Source: Bacillus sp. Bos-x628 | Lineage (GTDB): Bacteria; Bacillota; Bacilli; Bacillales; Bacillaceae | Length of the DNA: 64,000 nucleotides | Assembly (NCBI RefSeq): GCF_040500475.1 | Contig: NZ_CP159358.1 | Coordinates: 1,612,001 to 1,676,000 of the forward strand | Reading direction: 5' to 3' | Part shown: positions 53,404 to 63,254 of the stretch, in pieces | Layout of the letters: every line of letters begins with the position of its first letter | Position numbering within the stretch: position 1 is the first letter of the stretch | Translations under genes and position numbers: made by a program | The notes under the pieces: generated by a model | Told to the model about the DNA's origin: nothing | Databases searched by the model: none | What the model saw: only the letters and a program-made list of their open reading frames with translations

Positions 53404-53470
53404 TCATCATCGCAAGGTGCATGGGCGTATTTAGAAAAGAACCTGCTTAAACAGCCACTCTAAATAGCAT

Positions 53471-53504
53471 CAAAAAGCTTGTAGAACACCTCTACAAGCT
53501 TTTT
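53471..53504. terminator. Bidirectional terminator
   Basis: AAAAAGCTTGTAGA / TCTACAAGCTTTTT around ACACC, between convergent genes. Confidence 0.85.
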
Positions 53505-53507
53505 GAT

Positions 53508-53924
53508 CTACTTTTTGTAATCATATTGAATGGCATCAACTAGCTCTATTATCTCTTGATCTTTCCAAAGCTCCAGGAAAAAGATCATATCGTTCATCAA
53601 CTGTGACAAACCCTCATGGCTCTTGAACTTTTCTTTATAAAATGGAACAACAAAGAAATAAAGTAGGTCAGCTAATTCAAGAACAACACTAAAGTCATTT
53701 TCCTTTATTATTGCCTTATGCAAAGATTGGATGAACCACTTGAGATCATCGTCATTTTCAATAGGTACATACATAAGTTGATGAATATAATCAGTATCCC
53801 TTATTTTTAAAATGTGCTCTGCTGATTCCTTTGAAAGAGCCCCAATTGTTTTTGAAGATATATTGATAAACAAGAATTCATGATGACCCTCTCTTTTAAC
53901 CGTCTTGACTAATGTATCATCCAT
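53508..53924 (-). CDS. Unknown cytoplasmic protein
   Basis: 138 residues from the ATG at 53924, with GGGAGTG seven bases upstream; ATG 53939 is also open. Acidic, mostly helical, no signal peptide or membrane helix. ELADLLYFFVVPFYKEKF and LELWKDQEI are distinctive, but I do not recognise the family. It lies beside a SUKH immunity gene in a toxin-rich region, so an immunity role is possible. Confidence 0.7.
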   Translation of the reverse strand: MDDTLVKTVKREGHHEFLFINISSKTIGALSKESAEHILKIRDTDYIHQLMYVPIENDDDLKWFIQSLHKAIIKENDFSVVLELADLLYFFVVPFYKEKFKSHEGLSQLMNDMIFFLELWKDQEIIELVDAIQYDYKK

Positions 53925-54183
53925 CTCATTCACTCCCATTCCCTTATCATCATTCTATTATAAGGAAATTCAAGTTGGTTTTAAGAGATCATAAGTGGAT
54001 TTTATGTAATTTTAAGTTAACTGTTTAATGAATGACTCTTCAACAACCACAAAATATACCTATAAATTACCAAAGATGGAATACTAGGTGCATATCTGCG
54101 TTTCATCCAATTTTAAATTAAAATCCATTTTTGAAGAAAATTTATATAATAGATGTAACAATAATATGAGGGGAGTGGAAGAT

Positions 54184-54711
54184 ATGAGAGAGGGCGAATT
54201 GATTAAGCAGACACTTAAGGGATTAAAAAGCATCCTTGACAGTCATGGGACATTTCCATTGCTACAGCCTGGTGGTTTTGTTTTAGAAGACCCCTATTAT
54301 CTTTTTAATGATCCAGCAACCGAGGAGGAAATTGCATATTTAGAAAATGTCTTTAAGGTTAAACTTCCAAATGATTATAAGGCATTTCTTAGATTACACA
54401 ATGGAATCAACATAATTGATGGCATTGAAGTCCTTAGTACAAGCGATGTCATTAAATATAATGAGGTTCAAGATCTTCCTGAAGAGTGTATATTAATTGG
54501 GTATCATTATGATGGACGATATGTAATTGATACAAAAAGGTATAGCAATGGATTAGATTACATGTTCTTTTTAGATTCAATAGATCCATTTGAAGAAGCC
54601 GAGAACTTAGGATCGAATTTTGAAATATGGTTTGACCGTTTGCTAATCTCAAATGGCGTTAAATATTGGGAAATAAATCGAGATGTCAAGGGTTACTACG
54701 AAAATATTTAA
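54184..54711 (+). CDS. SMI1/KNR4 (SUKH) family immunity-like protein
   Basis: 175 residues from the ATG at 54184 (MREGELIKQ), preceded by GAGGGGAG; the frame is open back to 54088. The core reads ATEEEIAYLENVFKVKLPND-YKAFLRLHNG, then a beta region and a helical end. That is the SUKH fold used by many immunity proteins against polymorphic nuclease toxins (B. subtilis YobK). No toxin gene lies next to it, so it is an orphan. Confidence 0.82.
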   Translation: MREGELIKQTLKGLKSILDSHGTFPLLQPGGFVLEDPYYLFNDPATEEEIAYLENVFKVKLPNDYKAFLRLHNGINIIDGIEVLSTSDVIKYNEVQDLPEECILIGYHYDGRYVIDTKRYSNGLDYMFFLDSIDPFEEAENLGSNFEIWFDRLLISNGVKYWEINRDVKGYYENI

Positions 54712-54734
54712 AAAAGAGACTCGGTTGAAGTCTA

Positions 54735-54789
54735 TTAGATTGTAGAGAAACTCATGTTTTTCTACAATCTTTTTTATTTTTAAAGTATG
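54735..54789 (+). repeat. 55-bp terminator repeat, copy 2
   Basis: Same element as 11156-11210 with one mismatch, here serving the SUKH gene. Confidence 0.9.
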
Positions 54790-55058
54790 GATGAAGTATA
54801 TTGAAAAAGTCCTCCCACACACCTAGCTGACTTAAACGAAACCCAACAATGAATGATTTAAAAAGAAAAACGGGCAAAGACGAACAATCTATATCAGAAA
54901 GCTGTTAAAAATTTAATATCTCGAATAGAAATTGGAATGAGATAAAGAGAATGACGGTTTAAATAGGGAACGCTTCACAGTCTTGCCACAATTAACAGGA
55001 TTTTCATTTAATGATTTTACCATTTTACTTAAAATTATGGAAAATAAAACCTATTTAT
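54790..55058. other. Gene-free stretch
   Basis: No supported gene or strong hairpin seen. AT-rich. Confidence 0.5.
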
Positions 55059-55067
55059 TGTTATAAT
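55059..55067 (+). promoter_or_regulatory. Extended -10 promoter
   Basis: TGTTATAAT with TATAAT at 55062-55067, 34 bases before the next start; no clear -35. Confidence 0.6.
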
Positions 55068-55100
55068 ATAGGTATGAAACAATACTTTTAGAGGGAGAGA

Positions 55101-55599
55101 ATGTATAGGTTGTATGGTTTATTGCGTAAGCCCAATTTAAAACTTACTCTTGTATTAACTCTTATTCTGACACTTGGTATCACATCTTCTTTTGGTCAGG
55201 AATCCGCAAAAGAACAATGGAATCCACAAAAACAACAAAGAATTGCACAGGCTATTTTTGATGCTGCTGCATACAATGAAGAAAGTAAGTCCTTTTCGTT
55301 TGACGAATCCAAAGTTATTAATGCTGGATGGCCAGAGGACATTGCGTTAGAAATGAAGAACCGCCTAGAATCATTAACTCCTCAAGACGCTCAAAAAGCA
55401 TATGACGAACAACAAGATGCTAAAGAAAAAGGCGAAGTAACTACAATGGTTGCCCCATCGTTCCTTGGGCAGCAAAAGTATTGGCTGGCGCAGGTCTAGC
55501 GTGGCTAGGTAAATAACTCTTAGATATGGGGGATATGAATTTTGTAAACGTTACAAAAATAAAAACAAAACAACTAAGTACGTTTGTAAATTCCTCTAA
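55101..55599 (+). pseudogene. Bacteriocin-like secreted peptide gene, frameshifted
   Basis: From the ATG at 55101 the frame gives a signal peptide (about 1-33) and an acidic propeptide-like part (to about residue 115), then off-frame residues to a stop at 55499. A second frame (55445-55516) reads NGCPIVPWAAKVLAGAGLAW, a glycine-alanine-rich amphipathic segment. A third (55513-55599) reads ITLRYGGYEFCKRYKNKN then TTKYVCKFL. Joined, these give the layout of a secreted, disulfide-containing antimicrobial peptide precursor broken by two single-base shifts. The start has AGAGGGAGAG upstream. Identity is inferred; no database match was run. Confidence 0.55.
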
Positions 55600-55615
55600 G
55601 AAAGGAGTATAGCAA

Positions 55616-55825
55616 TTGAAAAAAACAAATTGGTTTTTCAACGTGTTTATTACAGTGCTAATCTCTTTTGTGATTCAATCAGGATTAAGTAACGTCGGTG
55701 TTATTAATATATCCAATATTTGGGCAGACCTATTTAACTGGGTTGCTATAATCTTTATCGTCTTTATAGGCGTTGATGCCTCATTTAGAACAATCCATAA
55801 AATGAAACATCGAACTGAACAATGA
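55616..55825 (+). CDS. Small two-helix membrane protein, possible immunity protein
   Basis: 69 residues from a TTG with AAAGGAG upstream. Two hydrophobic helices (about 6-26 and 36-56) and a basic C-terminal tail (HKMKHRTEQ). Placed 16 bases after the bacteriocin-like gene, which fits a self-protection protein. No family recognised. Confidence 0.65.
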   Translation: MKKTNWFFNVFITVLISFVIQSGLSNVGVINISNIWADLFNWVAIIFIVFIGVDASFRTIHKMKHRTEQ

Positions 55826-55883
55826 CAAACAAAAAGCCTCTAATTGGAAGGGCTTATTAGACTAACCTAAAATTATGAGACAC

Positions 55884-55938
55884 TATAAAACACCTTCGAC
55901 ATGACACTTAAAAAAGTTTGAATTCGGAGGTGTTTTTG
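55884..55938 (+). terminator. Terminator of the bacteriocin-like locus
   Basis: AACACCTTCGA / TCGGAGGTGTT (one G-U) with a long loop, followed by T5. Confidence 0.7.
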
Positions 55939-56112
55939 CATTGAGAACACACACATTCTCAGATTGTTCCACACTCGTTATTTGAACATCTAGTCTTTAT
56001 CACCTATGCAAATCGTTTCATTTTAAAGGAATGTAAGTATTTATTTCCCACCCATTCTCCGTATAATGGTAAAATCTCTTTTGATTGCAACCAAGCATTA
56101 AAGGAGAATGCC

Positions 56113-57753
56113 ATGAAAACTTTAGATGTTCAGGCGTTGCACATTGCCATTGATCAAACGCTGGAACAATTAACACAACAATCACAAAACATCAAATCCC
56201 TTGAAATACAAATCAATCAAATCATCTCACTAGATGGCGCACTAAAGGGCGAGGCTGGTGAAGCCATTCAAGCGTTTTACGAAGAGTGTCATATCCCCTT
56301 TTTGCAATTCTTTCAGGTCGTCATTGAAGAATACACCGGTGCGCTAAAAAAGACAAAGCAGGCTCTCCATGCACTTGAATCAAACCCGAATGGCTTTATC
56401 TCTCAATCATTTATTGAACACGAGCTTGACCAAGGGTTAAAAAAAGCAGAACGGACCATTTCTGATATCGTATCAGATGTAAATCAAGCCCTCGGCAGGG
56501 TCAGCCATATTGTGCATTTGCCACATGTAGATGAATCTGCTTTCCAAGAAAGCTACCAAAAAGCATGGCTTGAGACCTCAAAAACCATTGGACTGCTTCA
56601 TGCATTTGACAGGAAACAAACGAGTGGTTTACATGAAACAGAAAGCGCCCTTCACACAATGAATCAATACATAGACACCCTAAGCACCATGTTCACTGGT
56701 CCAAAAATCGAGATCACCAGCTATCAAAAAGGCTCTATTTTCAAAGATGGAAAAGCAGAAAAAGTGAGCAGCACCATCAGTGGATTGAATGAAAAAATAG
56801 ACAATCCTGATGAAACCCCAATGATGATTATGCTGAGGAAGCTGAGAGAGAAAGAACTGGCGAATGTGGATACGGTTATGAAGGAAAAACCACCTACTAA
56901 AATCAATCAAAACGTAGTGATCATCAATGGGAAAGTGTATGATACAAGTGAGTACAAACATATCGACTTCGCAAATGCCAAAACAGTTGAAGTCATGCGA
57001 GATGGAATGCTGTATCGCTTACGAATATCGGAGCAAAACAAAGTAACGATTGAGAGCGTTAAACCGATTTCTGATGTAAAAACAGGCGATCAACCCCAAA
57101 ACGTATTAAATACAGCGGTTGAATTCACAGGAATAAACGACGCAATTCGAGTCATTACAGGGAGAGATCCTGTAACAGGTAATAAAGTCACTGACACAGA
57201 CCGCCTCGTATCAAGCTTGTACATGATACCAGGAGCTCAAATCGTTAAAGCTGGAAAATACGTGTTTAAAATAATGAAAGGGGAGAAAGTAGCCAAGAAA
57301 GTTTCAAAGGTTGAGAAAGGTACAAAGGATCAAGATCTTATTAAACCTGGAGACAGCAGTCCGTTAGCTCCAGGAGGTGGCTTGGCAGCTCATGAAGATA
57401 GAGGCGGACACCTTATAGAAAGACATGTTGCGAAAACTGACAAGGAACTATTACATAGGCTTCAAAAAAATAAGCTGAGTAAAAAGAAAATTTCTGGTTC
57501 ATCAACATTCACAGATCGGGCAACTGCAGAAAAAATTGCTAATGAAGTCCTAACAAAGCATAAAAATGAAATAGACAAGTGGTTAAAGAGTGATGTAAGA
57601 AAACCATTAGTTCTTAATTATAAAGGGAAAGAAGTTATCGGCCGAGGAGTCATCAAGGGTTCAGATGAAGTTACAGATATGACTAATGCTAAAATTGTAT
57701 TGAAAAAAAATAAGGATGGTAGCTATATCAGAACAGGCTACCCGACGAGGTGA
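56113..57753 (+). CDS. LXG toxin with RNase A-like C-terminal domain
   Basis: 546 residues, complete. An N-terminal LXG domain of helices (about 1-200, starting MKTLDVQALHIAIDQT) directs export through the type VII secretion system. A linker and pre-toxin segment (about 330-410, DAIRVITGRDPVTG) follow. The C-terminus (about 415-546) carries GGHLIERHVAKTDKELLHRL, STFTDRATAE, WL and a terminal YIRTGYPTR. This is the bacterial RNase A-like (CdiA-CT type) toxin pattern with its catalytic His pair. The ATG is preceded by AAAGGAG. The stop overlaps the start region of its immunity gene. Confidence 0.87.
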   Translation: MKTLDVQALHIAIDQTLEQLTQQSQNIKSLEIQINQIISLDGALKGEAGEAIQAFYEECHIPFLQFFQVVIEEYTGALKKTKQALHALESNPNGFISQSFIEHELDQGLKKAERTISDIVSDVNQALGRVSHIVHLPHVDESAFQESYQKAWLETSKTIGLLHAFDRKQTSGLHETESALHTMNQYIDTLSTMFTGPKIEITSYQKGSIFKDGKAEKVSSTISGLNEKIDNPDETPMMIMLRKLREKELANVDTVMKEKPPTKINQNVVIINGKVYDTSEYKHIDFANAKTVEVMRDGMLYRLRISEQNKVTIESVKPISDVKTGDQPQNVLNTAVEFTGINDAIRVITGRDPVTGNKVTDTDRLVSSLYMIPGAQIVKAGKYVFKIMKGEKVAKKVSKVEKGTKDQDLIKPGDSSPLAPGGGLAAHEDRGGHLIERHVAKTDKELLHRLQKNKLSKKKISGSSTFTDRATAEKIANEVLTKHKNEIDKWLKSDVRKPLVLNYKGKEVIGRGVIKGSDEVTDMTNAKIVLKKNKDGSYIRTGYPTR

Positions 57754-57758
57754 AAATA

Positions 57759-58049
57759 ATGATTGAAATAAAAGTTTCTGATCCTGTATATCAATTTCTC
57801 GGAGGGGTTTTTCACCAAGACATTGAATCACCAGAGTCAGCACTTGAAGAGTATTTAGATGAAGTATCCCAAAAGGAACAAGAAGACGATGTAGTAGCTC
57901 TAACAGAGTTTATGAACAGTGAGTACTCAGAAGAAGAAAAAAATGATTTTATAGAGGAAGCTGCCGATGGTGTAGATTTCCTTAGTTACGAAGTATCTCC
58001 ATTAATGTGGCTTAAACAAGTTACTCAAAAAATAAAAAACAATACTTAA
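57759..58049 (+). CDS. Immunity protein for the RNase A-like toxin
   Basis: 96 residues from the ATG at 57759, six bases after the toxin stop, with GAGGTG upstream; a GTG at 57750 is also open. Acidic, with SPESALEEYLDEVS and MWLKQVTQKI. It matches the expected size and charge of immunity proteins for this toxin class, similar in layout to CdiI proteins. Assigned mainly by position. Confidence 0.75.
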   Translation: MIEIKVSDPVYQFLGGVFHQDIESPESALEEYLDEVSQKEQEDDVVALTEFMNSEYSEEEKNDFIEEAADGVDFLSYEVSPLMWLKQVTQKIKNNT

Positions 58050-58063
58050 ATTTTGTAATCTTT

Positions 58064-58096
58064 ACGAGCCCCTTGAATCTTCAAGGGGCACTTTTA
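58064..58096 (+). terminator. Terminator of toxin/immunity pair
   Basis: GCCCCTTGA-ATC-TTCAAGGGGC with a T-rich tail. Confidence 0.75.
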
Positions 58097-58470
58097 TTTC
58101 AATAATGCTTCGAGTTTTGCTTTCGTCTTCGACCCATAAATACCGTCGGCGGACAGTCCGTACATCAGCTGGAACCGTTTGACCGCATTTGCTGTTTTCG
58201 GTCCATAATAGCCGTCAATGCCGTTGTTTTTTGCTCCTTTTTCTGGATAGAAATAGAGTGCCGCTAAAGCCTCTTGAATTTGTCTTACAGCGTCCCCTTT
58301 CATGATAGGTGTTTTGCCTTGTAGATGCCTGACGATAAGTTGTACGCCTTTTTAGACGCATTTTTGACTGGTGTTGCTTTAACAGGCTTGCAGTTGCCTT
58401 CTTACCTGTATGAGCAGTCGCAATACCCGCTTTAAAACTATCCCAACCATCACGCAACTTACGAGGGCAT
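58094..58470 (-). pseudogene. Phage-type endolysin relic (peptidoglycan-binding end)
   Basis: The minus-strand frame ending at 58094 gives a complete PG_binding_1 repeat (MKGDAVRQIQEALAAL ... NNGIDGYYGPKTANAVKRFQ ... ADGIYG). Upstream, in shifted frames, lie TPVKNASKKAYNLSSGIYKA and GWDSFKAGIATAH, the linker and catalytic-domain end seen in XlyA-type amidases. At least two frameshifts are present and the N-terminal amidase is missing. A prophage remnant. Confidence 0.75.
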
Positions 58471-58564
58471 TTTCACAATATTCTCCCCTTTTCTGGAAAG
58501 TTACTTTTATAAAATAATTAATATATTAGATGTGAGGCGACTTTTCTTCGCTACTATTTTCTTG

Positions 58565-59773
58565 CTAGGAATAGACTTTTTTCGACTTATCCAAAATGAC
58601 CAAATTCACAATAAATCCTAAGGCCAAGAAAGCAAATGAACCTATAATATATATAAACCGAATCTCATATAACTCAGAAAAAACTCCTGCTATACCCGTA
58701 AACATTATTATTAGCAATGCCTCTAAAACCCCAAAAACACTTGAAAATCTCCCCATAATGTCTACTGGTACATTGTTTTGATAAAACGTTAAAAATCCCG
58801 TATTTGCAAATGATAAGGCAAACGTTAATGTGAAAAAACCTATAGATGCCCAAATAAAATTCTGTGAGAATGCAAAGATTAAATAACCAAATGGTGTAAA
58901 GATTGCACCAAAACCAATAAGGATATTAACTTTCAGACGATTAGCGAGTAAGGCATTTGTTAATGAGCCTATTATAATCCCTATTCCAGCAATACTTACA
59001 AGAAAGCCATAAGCACTTTCAGATAAAATAAGAACTTTTGTTGCAAATGCAGCTTCTAAAGAGTCTAACGCAGTCATAAATACTGTAATTCCAATAAAGA
59101 GAATATAAACCAATGTAATATGCGTGTTCAATTTACTAAAACTTAGGATTTCTCTCCAATCATTTTTGATTACTGCAATGCTCACTTTTTCAGAAATAAC
59201 AGTTTCTCCTTTTGTTTCCAAATTGGGAAGTAATAAGATTATTATCGCTGATATCCATAATGCTAAAGAATTAAGCTGAATGGCTACATATGGAGAGCCT
59301 ATGATAAATAGAACCCCCGCAATTGAAGGTCCCAGAATAAAGCCACTTGAATGAATAAAATTTCTAAGCGCATTAAATCTTTGTCGATCTGTCTTACGTA
59401 TAAGCTTCGTCATATACACCATAGATGTAGGCCCAAAAATTGAACTTGCAATATTGATGATAAAAACCCATATATAAATTAAAATCAGTGAATCCATAAA
59501 CGGAAGTAAAAATATAAAGAATGCTCTGATTAAGTCTAAGAAAATCATTAAGTTCCTTTTATTTAACCTGTCAATAAAACTTCCCGACCAAAAATGAGTA
59601 CATAAAGTGGCAATCGGTATAAGGATATAAAGAACTGATACTGCTAAGGGTGATCCTGTCATATCCAAAACAATCAGGTTAAGCGCAATTAAATAAATCC
59701 AGGCACCTAAATTGGATACGCCAATACCGGATAAAAGTAATAAAGGGTTTTTCCACTTAATAATTTTCAACAT
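58565..59773 (-). CDS. MFS exporter
   Basis: 402 residues from the ATG at 59773, with TAGGAGTGG upstream; an ATG at 59794 is open but unsupported. Twelve hydrophobic helices. The loop SFIDRLNKRNLMIFLDLIRA after helix 2 matches the MFS_3 group (macrolide/enterobactin-type exporters, MefA-like). Substrate unknown. It lies behind a T-box leader, so it responds to an uncharged tRNA. It probably exports an amino acid or a related compound. Confidence 0.85.
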   Translation of the reverse strand: MLKIIKWKNPLLLLSGIGVSNLGAWIYLIALNLIVLDMTGSPLAVSVLYILIPIATLCTHFWSGSFIDRLNKRNLMIFLDLIRAFFIFLLPFMDSLILIYIWVFIINIASSIFGPTSMVYMTKLIRKTDRQRFNALRNFIHSSGFILGPSIAGVLFIIGSPYVAIQLNSLALWISAIIILLLPNLETKGETVISEKVSIAVIKNDWREILSFSKLNTHITLVYILFIGITVFMTALDSLEAAFATKVLILSESAYGFLVSIAGIGIIIGSLTNALLANRLKVNILIGFGAIFTPFGYLIFAFSQNFIWASIGFFTLTFALSFANTGFLTFYQNNVPVDIMGRFSSVFGVLEALLIIMFTGIAGVFSELYEIRFIYIIGSFAFLALGFIVNLVILDKSKKVYS

Positions 59774-59799
59774 CGAACCCACTCCTAAATTCAATATTT

Positions 59800-60100
59800 G
59801 TAGACATCAAAAAGGAATCCCACCCCCATGTCATTAGACTTGAGGACGAGACTCCTGAATTTAGAAGTTCGTGGTGCCACCCCAGTTTGTTCTTGTGTCG
59901 CCACAAAAACCTTTTCGAGTACTTCTACAGAATATATAATGTAGGGTATACTCTATCTCTATAACGGGAGAATCCGGCACATCATCAATCTCATAAAGAC
60001 AATATCCTATGTACAGCTCCAAGGCTTGGTTCCATGTGCTTCTACATCCTCCATCCCAGCTAACGGAGTTCTCTGTCATGCTTAAGCACATATACTCTAC
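59800..60100 (-). promoter_or_regulatory. T-box riboswitch leader of the MFS exporter
   Basis: The minus strand carries the T-box sequence AACTGGGGTGGCACCACG (about 59871-59888). Downstream AGGAGTCTCGTCC (59843-59855) pairs fully, with G-U, with GGGTGGGATTCCT (59813-59825), followed by T5: the terminator. Upstream is a long stem I (about 59990-60095) with its base GACA/TGTC. The specifier loop appears to hold GTACAT, so TAC (Tyr) is the best guess. Confidence 0.88.
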
Positions 60101-60331
60101 TCTTCATCGCTTTTAGATTTTGATATATTTTACCACAATTCAATGAACTTTAGAATAAGGATTGATTAATTTTTACATAGTTTTTAGTTGAATCCATAAT
60201 TCACCAATGAGACTTATTCCACAAAATAACCCGATTGTTGTACACAAGTTTACAACGCTCTTCCACTAAACTCCCTCAATATAGTAAGTGAAATCTAGAT
60301 TTTCATACCAGTTTGATTTTAGTAATTCATT

Positions 60332-60922
60332 GTGTGGTGGTTGATGTTACCTATCAAGGTAAATTTTGAACCGAGAGAGCAAAAAAGACTTACTGTTCGA
60401 GTTAGAAAACATGAGATTGAAAAATTATTACCTTATTTTGCACATTTAAATCTCAGAGATATTAATCTTAAGAAGGATCAAAATGCTCTAGATGACTTAA
60501 AAGTAAAATTTGCTAACAATACTGTAGACGGGATTCATCGAACTGGTAGGATGATATTTAAAAAAGCTGTTGAAATGGAAATTATTAAAAGGGATCCAAC
60601 GGAATTTGCAGTTATTAAGAAAGAACAGAAAACGATTGAGGAATTGGAAAAACCGGAAGTTCCAAGATATTTGGAGAAAAATAAACTGGTCCTTTTTTAA
60701 ATACTGGGTGCTAAACATGGTCTAGAAATGGACCTGTTGGACCCAATATTCTGGCAGGAGGTAGATGAGGAGTGTTAGAAGTCTTCTCCTCATTCTTTAA
60801 GACACACCCATACTTCTCTTCTTGCTGAAGCCGGTGTGGATCTTCAAAGGATAATGGATAGACTCGGACATACAGAAGATCAAACAACAACAAAAATATA
60901 CTTACACATAACAAAAGACTGA
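60332..60922 (+). pseudogene. Tyrosine integrase relic
   Basis: The first frame (to 60700) matches the N-terminal core-binding domain of ICE/phage integrases (TVRVRKHEIEKLLPYFAHLN, DGIHRTGRMIFKKAVEME). A shifted frame continues FLNTG ... AKHGLEMDLLD. After a deletion of the middle catalytic part, the end reads HSLRHTHTSLLAEAG ... MDRLGHTEDQTTTKIYLH to TGA at 60922. The HxLRHTH and GH boxes of the catalytic domain remain, but most of the rest is gone. Not functional. Confidence 0.82.
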
Positions 60923-61017
60923 AAAAAAAGAAGCTTCTCAAAAGTTCTGAGAACTAATGAAAAGCCTCTAATTTTTCTATGTGGCATCAAAACGGCACCA
61001 AAATGAGTGTGATTTAC

Positions 61018-61053
61018 GGATAAACCCTTATCAATCAAGGGTTTAAATCCGTT
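61018..61053. other. Inverted repeat after groEL, possible attachment site
   Basis: CGGATAAACCCTT / AAGGGTTTAAATCCG around ATCAATC, between the integrase relic and the groEL stop. No T-run on the groEL strand, so a poor terminator. Its position fits an att site left by an element that integrated at the groEL 3' end. Confidence 0.4.
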
Positions 61054-61054
61054 A

Positions 61055-62704
<1,650 letters not shown>

Positions 62705-62742
62705 TCAGTCTTTTTAAACATGTATCTCGATTTTTTATATGA

Positions 62743-63027
62743 TTAACCAATAACAGCTAAAATGTCGCTTTCGCGAATGATTAAATATTCTTTTCCATCA
62801 TATTTCACTTCAGTACCTGCATATTTTGAGAAGATAATGCGGTCGCCTGTATTGACTTCTAACGCAACGCGCTCTCCATTTTCAAGTACACGTCCTGAAC
62901 CTGCTGCAACAATTTTACCTTCTTGTGGTTTTTCTTTTGCAGAATCCGGTAAAACAATACCACTAGCGGTTTTTTCCTCAGATTCAACGAGTTCAATGAT
63001 TACGCGATCGCCTAATGGCTTTAACAT
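62743..63027 (-). CDS. groES: Co-chaperonin GroES
   Basis: 94 residues from the ATG at 63027 ([10 protein letters not shown]), with GAGGAGG upstream; the frame is open to 63069 but would run into the CIRCE. The mobile loop ([18 protein letters not shown]) that binds GroEL is intact. Confidence 0.97.
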   Translation of the reverse strand: MLKPLGDRVIIELVESEEKTASGIVLPDSAKEKPQEGKIVAAGSGRVLENGERVALEVNTGDRIIFSKYAGTEVKYDGKEYLIIRESDILAVIG

Positions 63028-63062
63028 AAGAAACAACCTCCTCAATTTTTCATATGTAGTTT

Positions 63063-63089
63063 TTAGCACTCATCAACAACGAGTGCTAA
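63063..63089. promoter_or_regulatory. CIRCE operator (HrcA site)
   Basis: TTAGCACTC-N9-GAGTGCTAA, a perfect match to the consensus, between promoter and groES. Confidence 0.97.
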
Positions 63090-63099
63090 CACATTTATT

Positions 63100-63128
63100 A
63101 TAATAAAGAATGTCGTCAGCAATTTCAA
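63100..63128 (-). promoter_or_regulatory. Sigma-A promoter of groES-groEL
   Basis: Minus strand TTGAAA (63123-63128), 17 bases, TATTAT (63100-63105). Confidence 0.85.
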
Positions 63129-63254
63129 GTAAAAACCTCTAAAAAATTTTACGCTTTTGCGATCTTTTTGAATGAAGGGTTCTTTCCTTTTCAACGAATA
63201 AGAAGACTTGTGTTACAATAAATCTAGTTCTTTTAGTAAAGGAGTTTTCGTTAC

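Noticed and set aside
58215..58457. 80-codon minus-strand frame as a separate gene
   Set aside because: It is a shifted frame of the endolysin relic.
59861..60091. 76-codon minus-strand frame
   Set aside because: It lies wholly within the T-box leader; the sequence is conserved as RNA structure, not as a peptide.
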